Source: UBA2231 sp964415175 | GTDB taxonomy: Bacteria; Elusimicrobiota; Elusimicrobia; Elusimicrobiales; UBA9959 | Assembly: GCA_964415175.1 (NCBI GenBank) | Contig: CAYPYG010000005.1 | Coordinates: 1 to 64,000, forward strand | Reading direction: 5' to 3' | Length of the DNA stretch: 64,000 nucleotides | In this document: piece after piece, positions 1 to 8,564 of the stretch | Layout: every line of letters begins with the position of its first letter | Position numbering within the stretch: position 1 is the stretch's first letter | The notes under the pieces: model-generated | Databases searched by the model: none | What the model was told of the DNA's origin: nothing | The model's input: only the letters and a program-made list of their open reading frames with translations | Translations under genes and position numbers: made by a program

Positions 1-1119
1 GGCGAGCACCTTGCGCACGAAGGGGGGGATGAGGCCGAGGTCCTCGCCTATGGGCAGCATCGGGGACGCGGCGACCAGCGCTTTGAGGAAGCGGCGGCCG
101 CGGTCCTCCTGGTTCTCCTCTCCCTCCACGTCGAAATGAGGCTTGAGTTTCTTGTCCTCGGGGACTATCCAGGTGCGGAAGAAGCCGACCATGTGGTCTA
201 TGCGGTAGATGTCGTAGAGGTCCTCGGAACTTCTGAGCTTGAGGCGCCACCACTCGAAGTTGTTCTTCTCGGTCTCCTCCCAGCGGTAGGCGGGCAGGCC
301 CCATTTCTGGCCTTCGGGAGTGAAGGCGTCGGGCGGCGCGCCTATGGAGTTGGTTATGTCGAACTCGTCCTGGCGCGACCAGACGTCGGCCGCCTCCTGG
401 TTGACCATGAAGGGCAGGTCGCCGAAAAGTTTTATGCCCAGCTCGCCGGCGCGCCAGCGCATGGGCGCCCACTGGCGGCGGATGAGCCACTGCAGGTACT
501 TGAAGTAATTTATCTCGAGCGCGTTCTCCGCGCGCGCTTTTTCCAGCGCCCCGGGCAGCCGCTCGGACAGGGCCTGGTCCCAGTGCGTCCACGAGATCCA
601 GCGGTTGACGTCCTTGAGCCGCCTGAACAGGGCGTAGTCCTCCAGCCAGTAGGTGTTCCTCTCGCAGAAGCCGGCGAAGTCGCGGCCCTCTTTCGTGCCT
701 TTCTTTATGTGGTTGCGGTCGAAGGCGGCGTAGATCTTCCAGAGCGCCTCGTGCTTGAGCCCGCGTATATCGTCGTAGAGGATGGCCTTCGCGGACCGGA
801 CATGGTGCAGGCGGTCCTTGAAATCCTTCGAGGCCAGGAATTCCAGCGCCTCGGGGGCCTCCTTGAGCTCCGGCACGGCCTCGGGATCGATGTAGACCGG
901 GTCTATGGCGAAGGCGCTCAGGGCCGTGTAGGGGCAGTTGACGCCGGGGGGCATCTCGTTTATCGGGAGTATCTGGAGTATGTCCAGCTCGGCGGCCTTG
1001 AGCACTTCCAGCCAGCCGTGCATCGAGGTGATGTCGCCTATCCCCCAGTCGCGCTCTGAGCGCATCGAGAAGATGGGCAGGAGTATGCCGACATGTTTGC
1101 GTTTGAGTATCTTGTGCAT
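1..1119 (-). CDS. malQ: 4-alpha-glucanotransferase (amylomaltase), 3' part outside window
   Basis: GH77 enzyme that transfers alpha-1,4-glucan segments in cytoplasmic maltodextrin and glycogen metabolism. The first 373 codons are in the window; the C-terminus lies beyond position 1. Visible family marks are SERDWGIGD (about residues 21-29), LQILPINEMP (about 44-53), YRIDHMVGFFRTW near residue 306 with the nucleophile-type Asp, and GEDLG near residue 355 with the acid/base Glu. The ATG at 1119 gives a normal MalQ N-terminus (MHKILKRKHVGILLPIFS). ridA lies 26 bp upstream on the same strand. The other glucan genes (glgC, the GH57-like gene, the phosphohexomutase) are elsewhere in the window, so glucan metabolism is present but not in one operon. 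Confidence 0.95.
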   Translation of the reverse strand, partial: MHKILKRKHVGILLPIFSMRSERDWGIGDITSMHGWLEVLKAAELDILQILPINEMPPGVNCPYTALSAFAIDPVYIDPEAVPELKEAPEALEFLASKDFKDRLHHVRSAKAILYDDIRGLKHEALWKIYAAFDRNHIKKGTKEGRDFAGFCERNTYWLEDYALFRRLKDVNRWISWTHWDQALSERLPGALEKARAENALEINYFKYLQWLIRRQWAPMRWRAGELGIKLFGDLPFMVNQEAADVWSRQDEFDITNSIGAPPDAFTPEGQKWGLPAYRWEETEKNNFEWWRLKLRSSEDLYDIYRIDHMVGFFRTWIVPEDKKLKPHFDVEGEENQEDRGRRFLKALVAASPMLPIGEDLGLIPPFVRKVLA

Positions 1120-1145
1120 TTTTGGCCCGGCGTCCTTTCCCTTCT

Positions 1146-1523
1146 TTATTTCTCGGCTATCGCCTCTATCTCGACCAGCGCGCCCTTGGGCAGCGCCTTG
1201 ACCTCGACGGTGGCCCGGGCCGGAGGCTGCTTCTGGAAGAACCTGGCGTACACTTCGTTCATGGCCTGGAACTGGCCGAGGTCGGTCATGTATACCGTGG
1301 TCTTGACGACATTGTCCAACGGCAGGCCCTTGGCGGCCATGATGCCCAGGATGTTCTTGAGCGCCGCCTCGGTCTGGGCCTTCACGTCCGGAGGGACCAT
1401 CTGGCCGGTGCCGGCGTCCACCGGCAACTGGCCGGATATGAATATGAGGTTCCCGGCTTCCACGGCCTGGGAATACGGTCCTATGGCGGCCGGCGCCTTG
1501 TCGGTGACGATGATCTCTTTCAT
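1146..1523 (-). CDS. ridA: RidA family enamine/imine deaminase
   Basis: Full-length (125 aa) RidA/YjgF/YER057c protein. RidA hydrolyses reactive 2-aminoacrylate-type enamines released by PLP enzymes, and so protects the cytoplasm. The family pattern is clear: AIGPYSQAV near the N-terminus, IFISGQLPVD, VVKTTVYMTDL in the middle, and PPARATVEVKALPKGALVEIE at the C-terminus, which includes the substrate-binding Arg and Glu. The ATG is preceded by an AGGAGG-type ribosome site. It sits between the small Cys-rich gene and malQ on the same strand. Confidence 0.95.
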   Translation of the reverse strand: MKEIIVTDKAPAAIGPYSQAVEAGNLIFISGQLPVDAGTGQMVPPDVKAQTEAALKNILGIMAAKGLPLDNVVKTTVYMTDLGQFQAMNEVYARFFQKQPPARATVEVKALPKGALVEIEAIAEK

Positions 1524-1536
1524 TTTTCCCTCCTGG

Positions 1537-1731
1537 TCAGCCCTTTTTGTCCCGTATGAAAGCCGCTATGGAGCGGTCATAGGTCCTTTCGCCGGCGGCG
1601 GTGAAGAAGCAGCCCGGCAATTCGCCCGCGGCGCGGTGATACGCCACGCATTCGCAACAGAGCCCTTTGCGCGGGCAGGGGTCGTAAGTGCAGGAACAGG
1701 CTGCCGAATTTTTGTCCTTCTTGCACTGCAT
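1537..1731 (-). CDS. small cysteine-rich protein, DUF6485-like
   Basis: A 64-aa soluble protein with eight cysteines in its first 41 residues (CKKDKNSAACSCTYDPCPRKGLCCECVAYH), then ELPGCFF and a conserved-looking RTYDRSIAAF tail. The layout resembles the DUF6485 family, a small uncharacterised anaerobe-associated protein, recognised here from memory of the pattern. Cys spacing suggests metal or Fe-S binding, but nothing in the sequence proves it. A GGAGG site precedes the ATG. It is 13 bp upstream of ridA and probably co-transcribed with it. Confidence 0.75.
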   Translation of the reverse strand: MQCKKDKNSAACSCTYDPCPRKGLCCECVAYHRAAGELPGCFFTAAGERTYDRSIAAFIRDKKG

Positions 1732-1787
1732 GGCGTCCTCCGTCCCCAGTAGCCCCTTACAGTTAAGGATATATATTACAAAAAGAG

Positions 1788-1881
1788 GGGGACGTTGTTT
1801 AGTTCTTTAGTTTTCGTACTTCAGACGGCTCGTTTTCCGGTTACCGGAACAGCGAAAACTAAAGAACTAAACAACGTCCCC
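1788..1881. repeat. 94-bp palindromic element with 29-bp perfect arms (REP/MITE-like)
   Basis: Positions 1788-1816 and 1853-1881 are perfect 29-bp inverted copies beginning with GGGGACGTTGTTTAGTTC. The 36-nt loop holds a second palindrome, TTCCGGT-T-ACCGGAA (about 1834-1848). The arms are AT-richer than the surrounding genes. It has no coding capacity and lies between divergent genes. The form fits a REP/BIME unit or small non-autonomous transposable element. A partly similar half (GGGGACATACTTCACATTTTC) occurs near 3406-3426. Confidence 0.85.
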
Positions 1882-1889
1882 TGAACCGC

Positions 1890-1918
1890 TTGCCCGCGGA
1901 CGGGTTATTGTGTTTAAT
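1890..1918 (+). promoter_or_regulatory. candidate sigma70 promoter of the MurC-like gene
   Basis: TTGCCC (1890-1895), 17-bp spacer, TTTAAT (1913-1918). The expected transcription start, about 1925, is two bases before the ATG at 1927, and no Shine-Dalgarno sequence is visible. This argues for a leaderless mRNA and against a TTG start at 1918, which lies inside the -10 box. Confidence 0.5.
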
Positions 1919-1926
1919 TGACTGCC

Positions 1927-3294
1927 ATGAAGAAAGGCGTTTTCCATTTCGCCGGGATAGGCGGCTTCGGCATGAGCGCGCTAGCGCAGACGCGGGCCAT
2001 GGCCGGCCTTCCGGCGACCGGTTCCGACAGGGACTTCGACGCCGGGCGCAACCCTGAGACCCGGGCGGCCCTGGAGAAACTGGGCATAAGGATATTCCCG
2101 CAGGACGGCTCCGGCGTGAAGGGCGCGGCGAAGGTGGTGGCTTCCACCGCCGTCGAGAACTCGAACCCGGACCTGGCCCGGGCGGCGGAGCTGGGCGTGC
2201 CGGTCCTCCACCGCTCCGAGCTGCTGGCGGAGCATGTCAATTCCTCGCGCGCGGTCGCGGTGGCCGGCACCAGCGGCAAATCCACGGTCGCGGCGATGAT
2301 CTTCGAAATACTGGACTTCGCCGGCCTCAAGCCCTCGATAATAACCGGCGGCGCGCTTCTTTCGCTGAAGGAGCGCGGTCTGCTCGGCAACGCTTTCGCC
2401 GGTCCCTCGGACCTGCTGGTCATAGAGGCCGACGAATCCGACGGCACCGTCGCGCGTTACAGGCCGGCGCTCGGCGTCCTGCTCAATATAACACGCGATC
2501 ACAAGGAAGTGGAGGAACTGCGCGGGATATTCTCCGCCTTCGCCGCCAACTGCGGCCGGTTCCTGGCCTGCGCCGACGACCCCGAGGCCTCGGTTATAAG
2601 TCCGGCGGCCGGCTTCTTCGGCAGATCGGCCGCTGAACCCGTCTTTTCGGACCCGCGGCCGGGCCTCTTCGAGTCCCGCTTCCGGCTGGGCGGCGTGGAA
2701 TTCTCCGTGCCGGCGCCCGGCGACTACAGTATCGACAATGCCGTGGCCGCGGCCGCCGCCTGCTCAAGGCTGGGAGTGGACCTGAAGACCTGCGCCTCGG
2801 CGCTGGCCCGGTTCAAAGGCGTGGCGCGCCGTTTCAATGTCCTGGGCCGCGCCGGCGGCGTGACCGTGATAGACGATTTCGCCCATAATCCCGCCAAGAT
2901 CGCCGCCGTCCTCTCGGCGCTCCGGCTGAGGAAGGGGGGGCGCGTCCTGGCCCTGTTCCAGCCCCACGGTTTCACCCCGGCGCGCCTGATGCGCCGCGAA
3001 CTCCCCGGAGTTCTTTCCGCCTCGCTGTCGCCGGGCGACGAGGTCTTTTTCCCGGACATATACTACGCCGGGGGGACGGTCGCCAGGGATATTTCGTCGG
3101 CCGACCTGGCCGCCGACGCGGCGGCCGCCGGCCTGAAAGCCCGCCATCTGCCGGACCGAGGGCGTATCGCGGCGGAAGTCGTCGCGGCCGCCCGCCCGGG
3201 CGACATCGTCATCGTGATGGGCGCGCGCGACCCTGGACTGCCGGCCCTGGCGCGGGACATACTGGCCGAACTTTCCGGGCGGGCGGGGGGCTGA
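1927..3294 (+). CDS. Mur ligase family protein, UDP-N-acetylmuramate--alanine ligase (MurC/Mpl)-like
   Basis: 455-aa ATP-dependent Mur ligase. MurC joins L-Ala to UDP-MurNAc in peptidoglycan synthesis; Mpl re-uses murein tripeptide with the same fold. Seen: Rossmann-type IGGFGMSALA near residue 11, P-loop GTSGKST (114-120), EADESDG and NITRDHKE in the central domain, and a C-terminal ligase domain with VIDDFAHNPAKI and a late GARDPG. The nucleotide-sugar domain is of the MurC/Mpl type, not MurD/E/F. It is not next to other division/cell-wall genes, so MurC, Mpl or another paralog cannot be separated from context. ATG 1927 is preferred over TTG 1918 because of the promoter position. Confidence 0.8.
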   Translation: MKKGVFHFAGIGGFGMSALAQTRAMAGLPATGSDRDFDAGRNPETRAALEKLGIRIFPQDGSGVKGAAKVVASTAVENSNPDLARAAELGVPVLHRSELLAEHVNSSRAVAVAGTSGKSTVAAMIFEILDFAGLKPSIITGGALLSLKERGLLGNAFAGPSDLLVIEADESDGTVARYRPALGVLLNITRDHKEVEELRGIFSAFAANCGRFLACADDPEASVISPAAGFFGRSAAEPVFSDPRPGLFESRFRLGGVEFSVPAPGDYSIDNAVAAAAACSRLGVDLKTCASALARFKGVARRFNVLGRAGGVTVIDDFAHNPAKIAAVLSALRLRKGGRVLALFQPHGFTPARLMRRELPGVLSASLSPGDEVFFPDIYYAGGTVARDISSADLAADAAAAGLKARHLPDRGRIAAEVVAAARPGDIVIVMGARDPGLPALARDILAELSGRAGG

Positions 3295-3459
3295 AATGCT
3301 CGCGGAGAGGGAATTCCCGCGCTGCGCCCGGCAGATAGCGCCGCCCGACCGCCCGGTCTGAGGCGTCGGGGCAAATGGTAAAATATAGGGAAGAATTACC
3401 GGAAGGGGACATACTTCACATTTTCCCGCCGGTCTCGGGCGGATGACAAGGAGAGAACT

Positions 3460-4638
3460 ATGAAGCCCTTTAAGCTCACCGACAACGTGGAATACATGTG
3501 CGTCAATCATTTCAACCGCCGGTTCTTCGACTCCCTCATCCCGCTGCCGCAGGGCACCAGCTACAATTCCTACCTGGTGCGCGGCGCGGAAAAGACCGCC
3601 GTCATAGACGCGGCCGACCCGGAGAAGATAGGCGTGCTGCTGGACTATCTCAAAGAGGAAAAGAAAATAGACTATATCATAGCCCAGCACGCCGAGCAGG
3701 ACCACAGCGGCGGCATAACCGAACTGCTCAAAAAGTACCCGTCGGCCATGGTGGTCACCAACCCCAAATGCAAAGAACTGCTGATGACGCATCTCCATGT
3801 TCCGGCGGAGAAGTTCATCGAGGTCAAGGACGGGGAGGAACTGGACCTGGGCGGCGGCAGGAAGCTCAAGTTCATCTATACGCCCTGGGTGCATTGGCCC
3901 GAGACCATGTGCACCTGGCTGGAGTCGGACGGCGTGCTCTTTACCTGCGACTTCTTCGGCTCGCACCTGGCCACCCCCAATCCCTTCTCCGATCCCGAGG
4001 ACGTGTACGAGCCGATGAAGCGTTATTACGCCGAGATCATGATGCCTTTCCGGCAGCAGGTGAAGGCGGACCTTGAGAAGATCTCCGGGCTGCCCGCCGG
4101 CTATATCTGCCCCAGCCACGGTCCCGTTCACAAAGGGCAGATGCCCGGCAAGGTCAAGGAGTATTACACGGACTGGGCCGTTTCGGCGCCCAGGAACAAG
4201 GTCGTGCTGGCCTATGTCTCCATGCACGGCAGCACCCTGGTCCTGGTCAACCGGCTCTACAGCCGCCTGCAGGAGCTGGGCGTGCACGTGGAGAAGCTCA
4301 ACCTGGAGGATGCGGACACCGGTCGGCTCGCCATGTCGCTGGTCGACGCGGCCACCATAGTGGTAGGCACCCCTATGGTGCTGGCCGGCGCGCATCCCAA
4401 AGCCATATACGCGGCGTACCTCGTCAACGCTCTCAGGCCCAAGGCCAGATGGATAGGGGTGCTCGGCTCTTTCGGCTGGGGGGGCAGACTGGTGGAGTCG
4501 CTGGCCGCGGCTCTCGGCCCGTTCAAGGCCGAGGTTCTGCCGCCGGTGCTGGTCAAAGGGCTGCCGCTGGAGGACGACCTTAAAAAGGTCGACGCCCTGG
4601 CGGAAGAAATAGCTAAAAAGCACGCGACTATCGGCTGA
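3460..4638 (+). CDS. FprA-type flavodiiron protein (O2/NO reductase)
   Basis: 392-aa cytoplasmic A-type flavoprotein that reduces O2 to water or NO to N2O. An N-terminal metallo-beta-lactamase-like diiron domain carries all expected ligands: H77, E79, D81 and H82 in HAEQDH, H145 in WVHWPE, D164 in FTCDFFG, H220 in PSHGPV. From about residue 245 a flavodoxin domain follows, with an FMN phosphate loop (SMHGST). There is no rubredoxin domain, so the electron donor is encoded elsewhere. A strong AAGGAG precedes the ATG. An AT-rich TAAAATATA about 80 bp upstream may be its -10 region. Confidence 0.95.
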   Translation: MKPFKLTDNVEYMCVNHFNRRFFDSLIPLPQGTSYNSYLVRGAEKTAVIDAADPEKIGVLLDYLKEEKKIDYIIAQHAEQDHSGGITELLKKYPSAMVVTNPKCKELLMTHLHVPAEKFIEVKDGEELDLGGGRKLKFIYTPWVHWPETMCTWLESDGVLFTCDFFGSHLATPNPFSDPEDVYEPMKRYYAEIMMPFRQQVKADLEKISGLPAGYICPSHGPVHKGQMPGKVKEYYTDWAVSAPRNKVVLAYVSMHGSTLVLVNRLYSRLQELGVHVEKLNLEDADTGRLAMSLVDAATIVVGTPMVLAGAHPKAIYAAYLVNALRPKARWIGVLGSFGWGGRLVESLAAALGPFKAEVLPPVLVKGLPLEDDLKKVDALAEEIAKKHATIG

Positions 4639-4647
4639 GGCGCTCCC

Positions 4648-4676
4648 TTGAAAAAACGGGGTTTCTCTGCTAGACT
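4648..4676 (+). promoter_or_regulatory. sigma70-type promoter upstream of the six-gene membrane cluster
   Basis: TTGAAA (4648-4653), exactly 17 bp, then TAGACT (4671-4676). The expected start, near 4683, leaves a leader of about 60 nt before the ATG at 4742. It directly follows the flavodiiron gene, so the cluster has its own transcription start. Confidence 0.6.
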
Positions 4677-4741
4677 TTTTATAAAGCTTTCCGCGCACCT
4701 GTCGGTTGTTGCGGGAGGCGGGTATTGTTTGGGGATATTCT

Positions 4742-5902
4742 ATGGCTGACTCGGCCGACAGGGGCAAAAGGTCCCTGATAGTGATGGTGCTGGCCTTCCT
4801 GATAACGGGCGGCGGCGTCTTCGTCTTCCTTATTTTTCAGAGCCTGGAAGATATGCAGGACGTCAAGTTCCGCAGTTTCGGCTCCGGAATGACCGGCCGC
4901 GCCAGTCTCCCTATCCTCAAGTACTTCGGTTTCGTGGACAGCGAGACCGTGGCCGAGGCCGCCTCCGCCGAGCGCAAACTCGCCCGGGAGGATAAATTCG
5001 GGGCGGCGTCTTCCGACGCGGAGGCCGCGGCGGCCCCGGCCGACGCCCCCGTCGTCCGTTCCGGCGGGCCTTCGCGGGGGGGCTCCCCGTCGCGGTCCGC
5101 CGTCCCGAGGATGGCCTCCTCCATGTCCGGGCCTAAGGCGGGTTCGGGCGGAGGCAGCAAGTCTTTCTCTTCTTTCCAGCGCGCGGACTCGGGCCCGGCC
5201 CTCAAATTGTCGGGCGGAGGTTCCGGGGCCGGACCGGCCGCCGCCAAGACCGGGAAGACCATGGAGGCGCTGGTGGCTGCGCGGGGCCATCTTTCGGGCG
5301 CGCTCAATACAGGTTCGGCCCTCGCCGCCAAGGGCAAATGGGACCAGAGTTTCGGACTGAAGCATTCGGGGACCGGGACCGGCGGTCAGCTTGCCTCGTA
5401 CAACAAGGCCGCGGCCAGCCTGGACGAGATCGAATCGGGCGAGGTCAGCAGCCTGAAGATCGACGACCCCAAATCGATGGCCGTGCCGGACGTGGGGAAA
5501 CCCAAGCCGGTGCCGACTTCCGAGAGCATGGCCGATAAGCTCAAGGAAGCCGCCAAGAAAAATCCCAATGACCTGGTCGCCAACTCCCTGCTTAACAATA
5601 TCCCGTCTACGTCCGGTAATTTGCCGGCTCCAAGCGGCGAAGGCGGCGGGGATCCGGGAGCGCCGGAGATGCCGGACGATATGAAAACGTACATACTCAA
5701 TAACGGCGTTCTTGAAGGGGACCGTCAGTTCACATCCACAGCGGTCAAATGCGAGAAGAGCTGTCCCGGGGATCTTAAAGAAGGCGATTATTACTGGAAT
5801 GTCACGTTCACGGGGACCGGCCAGGACGGGAACCCCTATTCGGAGACCTGCACCGTCTATTCCCAGTCCAGCGGCGGTTTTCAGGGGAAATGCCCTTATT
5901 AA
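4742..5902 (+). CDS. cluster protein 1: membrane-anchored low-complexity protein with Cys-containing C-terminal domain
   Basis: 386 aa, function unknown. A short basic N-terminus (MADSADRGKR) is followed by one membrane helix (about residues 11-33). Then come a long Gly/Ser/Ala/Pro-rich stretch with a VPRM box (121-124), a more structured middle, and a C-terminal domain of about 70 aa with four cysteines (KCEKSCPG, ETCTVY, GKCPY) that looks like a small secreted beta domain with two disulfides. Topology predicts most of the chain in the periplasm. It is the first of six consecutive genes with this architecture. ATG 4742 is chosen because the helix then starts at residue 11; an in-frame upstream start at 4706 has no support. 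Confidence 0.75.
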   Translation: MADSADRGKRSLIVMVLAFLITGGGVFVFLIFQSLEDMQDVKFRSFGSGMTGRASLPILKYFGFVDSETVAEAASAERKLAREDKFGAASSDAEAAAAPADAPVVRSGGPSRGGSPSRSAVPRMASSMSGPKAGSGGGSKSFSSFQRADSGPALKLSGGGSGAGPAAAKTGKTMEALVAARGHLSGALNTGSALAAKGKWDQSFGLKHSGTGTGGQLASYNKAAASLDEIESGEVSSLKIDDPKSMAVPDVGKPKPVPTSESMADKLKEAAKKNPNDLVANSLLNNIPSTSGNLPAPSGEGGGDPGAPEMPDDMKTYILNNGVLEGDRQFTSTAVKCEKSCPGDLKEGDYYWNVTFTGTGQDGNPYSETCTVYSQSSGGFQGKCPY

Positions 5903-5920
5903 ATCCGGCCTTGCGACCCC

Positions 5921-5949
5921 TTGACAAGTCAACGTTCGCCTGCTATAAC
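5921..5949 (+). promoter_or_regulatory. near-consensus sigma70 promoter for cluster gene 2
   Basis: TTGACA (5921-5926), 17 bp, TATAAC (5944-5949). This is the closest match to the sigma70 consensus noticed in the window. The predicted start, about 5956, leaves an 85-nt leader before cluster gene 2. Genes 2-5 therefore probably have strong transcription independent of gene 1. Confidence 0.75.
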
Positions 5950-6041
5950 ATAAAGGAAATAGGACTTTGCCCTGAACATCGCGGAAGGTGTGTCAAGGGA
6001 AAGTTTATGTTGTTTTGATTGTCCGGGGAAAGCGGGGCCTT

Positions 6042-7007
6042 ATGATGAAAATAAATTCCGGGAAAAAATCCAAGACGGCCCAGTACGCCGTGGGGGGCGT
6101 GGTAGCGGTCATCGTGATATTCTTCTGGATGATGATGCCGCTCATGCAGAAATCCCCCTTCGATACCTCCGTTCCCACCGGCAATCCTTTCAAGTCCAGG
6201 TCAGTCGACCTCAACGCCCTGGATATCCCTTCCGAAGCTTCCGCTCCCGGCTACGCTCTCAGCGGGGCCATGACGGATAATCCGGCCACCGCGGGCGACC
6301 TGGCGGAGTCTTCGCTCTTCAGTTCCGGCATGGGCGAGCTTTCCGGCGGCGAGACGGCCGAGGCCGGCGTCTCAGACGGCGCCGGCGCGTCCGCCTCCGC
6401 TTCCGCGGATATTTCCGCTCCTTCCGCGCTGCCGGGGCGGACCCCCAGACCCAAGATGAGCGCTCCCGGTTCTCTTTCCGGCGGCAACGGTAATTCCATG
6501 ACCGCCGGAGGCGTTCATAACAAGTTCTTCGGCGGGAGCAACGCCAAGGCCGACATCGCTCCTTCCAAACTGCCGGAAGTGAAGAAGTCCGCCCTTTCCG
6601 ATAAGAAGGCCGCCGGGCTGATGGCCTCGCTGGCCGCCGCGGAAAAGAAAAGCGCCGCTTCGGCCGGCATGAAGGTCGACGATTCCCGCGGCGGAGCGTC
6701 CGGCGCTTTCCACGGCGCTACGGCGGCTTCCAAGACGCATCTCGACGAAGAGCTCGAACACGATTCGGCGGTGGCCGGCCTGGAACTCGGCAAGGTCGAT
6801 TCCGACCTCAAGAAGAACGATCCCGCCATAAACAACAAGAAGTTCAAGCCGCCGGAAGTTCCGGAGCCCACGCTGGCCGAGAAGAACGACGAGATGTATA
6901 AACAGATGATAATGCAGATGCTCATCTCGCAGGTCCTGGGGCCTATGTTCGGCGCTTTGATGCAGGGCGCGATGGGTGTAGACAGCGGTAACACCACCAA
7001 GGGGTGA
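6042..7007 (+). CDS. cluster protein 2: membrane-anchored low-complexity protein
   Basis: 321 aa, function unknown. Basic N-terminus, membrane helix at about residues 15-34 (VGGVVAVIVIFFWMMMPL), then a mostly disordered Ala/Ser/Gly chain. Boxes shared with its neighbours are PKMSAPG (137-143), KKNDPAIN (257-264) and PPEVPEP (270-276). The last one precedes a short Met-rich hydrophobic C-terminus (MYKQMIMQMLISQVLGPMFGAL) that may re-enter or associate with the membrane. Start 6042 (ATGATG) gives a normal anchor. The longer GTG start at 5988 is unlikely because its purine-rich site touches the codon. No catalytic motif is seen. Confidence 0.75.
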   Translation: MMKINSGKKSKTAQYAVGGVVAVIVIFFWMMMPLMQKSPFDTSVPTGNPFKSRSVDLNALDIPSEASAPGYALSGAMTDNPATAGDLAESSLFSSGMGELSGGETAEAGVSDGAGASASASADISAPSALPGRTPRPKMSAPGSLSGGNGNSMTAGGVHNKFFGGSNAKADIAPSKLPEVKKSALSDKKAAGLMASLAAAEKKSAASAGMKVDDSRGGASGAFHGATAASKTHLDEELEHDSAVAGLELGKVDSDLKKNDPAINNKKFKPPEVPEPTLAEKNDEMYKQMIMQMLISQVLGPMFGALMQGAMGVDSGNTTKG

Positions 7008-7037
7008 CCATAGCAGGACAGGAATTCCGGAGGATTT

Positions 7038-8534
7038 ATGAGCACCAATAACGGGGACAAGAAGAAAGAAGGACTGCTTGGCGCGCTCGCCAGGTTCTTC
7101 GGAGGGGGTTCCGGTTCCGGAGCCGCCTCCTCGCTGGGATCGGCCGCCGGCTCGGCGGCAGGGTCCTCCGCGGGCCTCGGCGGTCTTTTCGCCAGCAAGG
7201 CCGGCGTGCTCGGCATGGTACTCGGCGGCGCCACGATAGCCGCCGGGGTCGGGGTCGTCTATAACTTCATGGGGACCTCCTCCAAGCCGGTTTACTCTCC
7301 TTCCCTCTTCCAGAACGCTTACCAGGAAGAGCAGGCCGCCACCGCCAGCATGGAGCGCCAGCGTGTGAACAGCCAGGCCGCCGCGGAACCGTCCACCCTG
7401 GACATGTTCAGGGACCAGGCGAAGAAGGACGGGCTGGGATTCGGGGACGAAGGAGCGTCGGAGTCCTCCGGGGCGGGCGAAGAGGCGGGGGTATCGGAAG
7501 GAGCTAGCGCCTCGGCCGAAGTAGGAGCCCCGGATTACGGGGCGGGCGCCGGGCCTGCGGCCGGAGCCGGCAAGGGCAAACTGGCCGCTTCGCTGGGTTT
7601 CGGCCAGAAGAGCGCCGGCGGCAGCGGTACGAGCATCCCGAAAATGCAGACCTCGGGAGGCCTTTCCGGCGGCATCGGTCAGAAGTTCGCGCCCGTATAC
7701 AGGCAGCCGGCCGGCCAGGCTTCCGAAATGAGGAAGTCCATGTCCGCGCGCGTCTCCAACTCTCCCAAGTACACGGTGCCTAATTTCAACAAGAAAGGCG
7801 CTTTCGGCCAGGCCAAGTACGCGGGCAAGATGGGAGGCAAAGCCGCCTATTCCGCTTCCGACGCCGGGGCCAAGACCGCGGCTACGGAGGCTTTCGCGGG
7901 CGAGACCACGGGTAGCGGCGACGTGGCCGGCGTGCCTGAGACCGGTGCCGGGCTGGGCGGTGCCGGGGTTTCGGCGGGAGATTCGCTCAAGGCCAACGAT
8001 CCCAACCTCAACATGAACGAGAGCGAGCCGCCGCCGGTGCCGGAGCCGGAGAACGTCTCTCCCTGGGAAAAGTATACCGATATGGCGATGAAGGCCATGC
8101 TGGCCTCCATTGTCCTCATCCTTCTGACGAAGATACTGGGCAAGTGGCCCATGCTGTACTACGCGGCCGTCTGCACCGCCATAGCGGCCATGGGCGCGGC
8201 GGCCATGGTGATCTACGCCGGTATCAAGCTGATGACGGAATTCGGCCAGAAATGGATGGGCGGCATGTATGTCGTGGTCGGACTCATGCTGATGGTACAG
8301 GCCTGGGAAGCCCTTTGCGGGCTTGAGAAAGGCGTCGACCTGAAAACCGCGGGCGGTACAGGCTGCGATGCCGGAAAGAGCTTCACTTCTACCGCCGATG
8401 GGATGAAGGGCACCGAAGTATATAATGTCGGCACTCAGAACGGTGCGGCGGGGACATATGTCACCAAGCCCATGGGCAACATGAGCATCACCGGCGGCAA
8501 GGGTATAGGGTCGCTGCTTGGATTCGGCGGCTAA
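7038..8534 (+). CDS. cluster protein 3: low-complexity protein with N-terminal anchor and C-terminal multi-helix membrane domain
   Basis: 498 aa, function unknown. An N-terminal Gly/Ser/Ala region and one helix (about 55-78) lead into a disordered stretch. Boxes: LDMF (121-124), IPKMQ (200-204), KFAP (216-219), NDP (320-322), PPPVPEP (331-337), VSPW (340-343). Residues about 350-425 form three membrane helices, ending in a short tail with two Cys (C427, C443). LDMF, KFAP and VSPW recur in the same order in cluster protein 4, so genes 3 and 4 are probably a tandem duplication. The helix pair with a short loop loosely recalls VirB2/TrbC-like subunits, but no homology is claimed. An AGGAGG-like site precedes the ATG. 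Confidence 0.75.
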   Translation: MSTNNGDKKKEGLLGALARFFGGGSGSGAASSLGSAAGSAAGSSAGLGGLFASKAGVLGMVLGGATIAAGVGVVYNFMGTSSKPVYSPSLFQNAYQEEQAATASMERQRVNSQAAAEPSTLDMFRDQAKKDGLGFGDEGASESSGAGEEAGVSEGASASAEVGAPDYGAGAGPAAGAGKGKLAASLGFGQKSAGGSGTSIPKMQTSGGLSGGIGQKFAPVYRQPAGQASEMRKSMSARVSNSPKYTVPNFNKKGAFGQAKYAGKMGGKAAYSASDAGAKTAATEAFAGETTGSGDVAGVPETGAGLGGAGVSAGDSLKANDPNLNMNESEPPPVPEPENVSPWEKYTDMAMKAMLASIVLILLTKILGKWPMLYYAAVCTAIAAMGAAAMVIYAGIKLMTEFGQKWMGGMYVVVGLMLMVQAWEALCGLEKGVDLKTAGGTGCDAGKSFTSTADGMKGTEVYNVGTQNGAAGTYVTKPMGNMSITGGKGIGSLLGFGG

Positions 8535-8564
8535 CGCTAGGGAAGGACCTTTCAGGGAGGCTTT

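Noticed and set aside
1146..1752. Long plus-strand frames across ridA and the DUF6485 gene
   Set aside because: They are mirror readings of GC-rich minus-strand genes; the minus-strand proteins match families and have ribosome sites.
2764..4767. 667-aa minus-strand frame across the MurC-like and flavodiiron genes
   Set aside because: Arg/Gly/His-rich mirror reading of two well-supported plus-strand genes; no family motif.
5988..6041. Extended N-terminus of cluster protein 2 from GTG 5988
   Set aside because: The purine-rich site touches the GTG, and the membrane anchor is properly placed only from ATG 6042.
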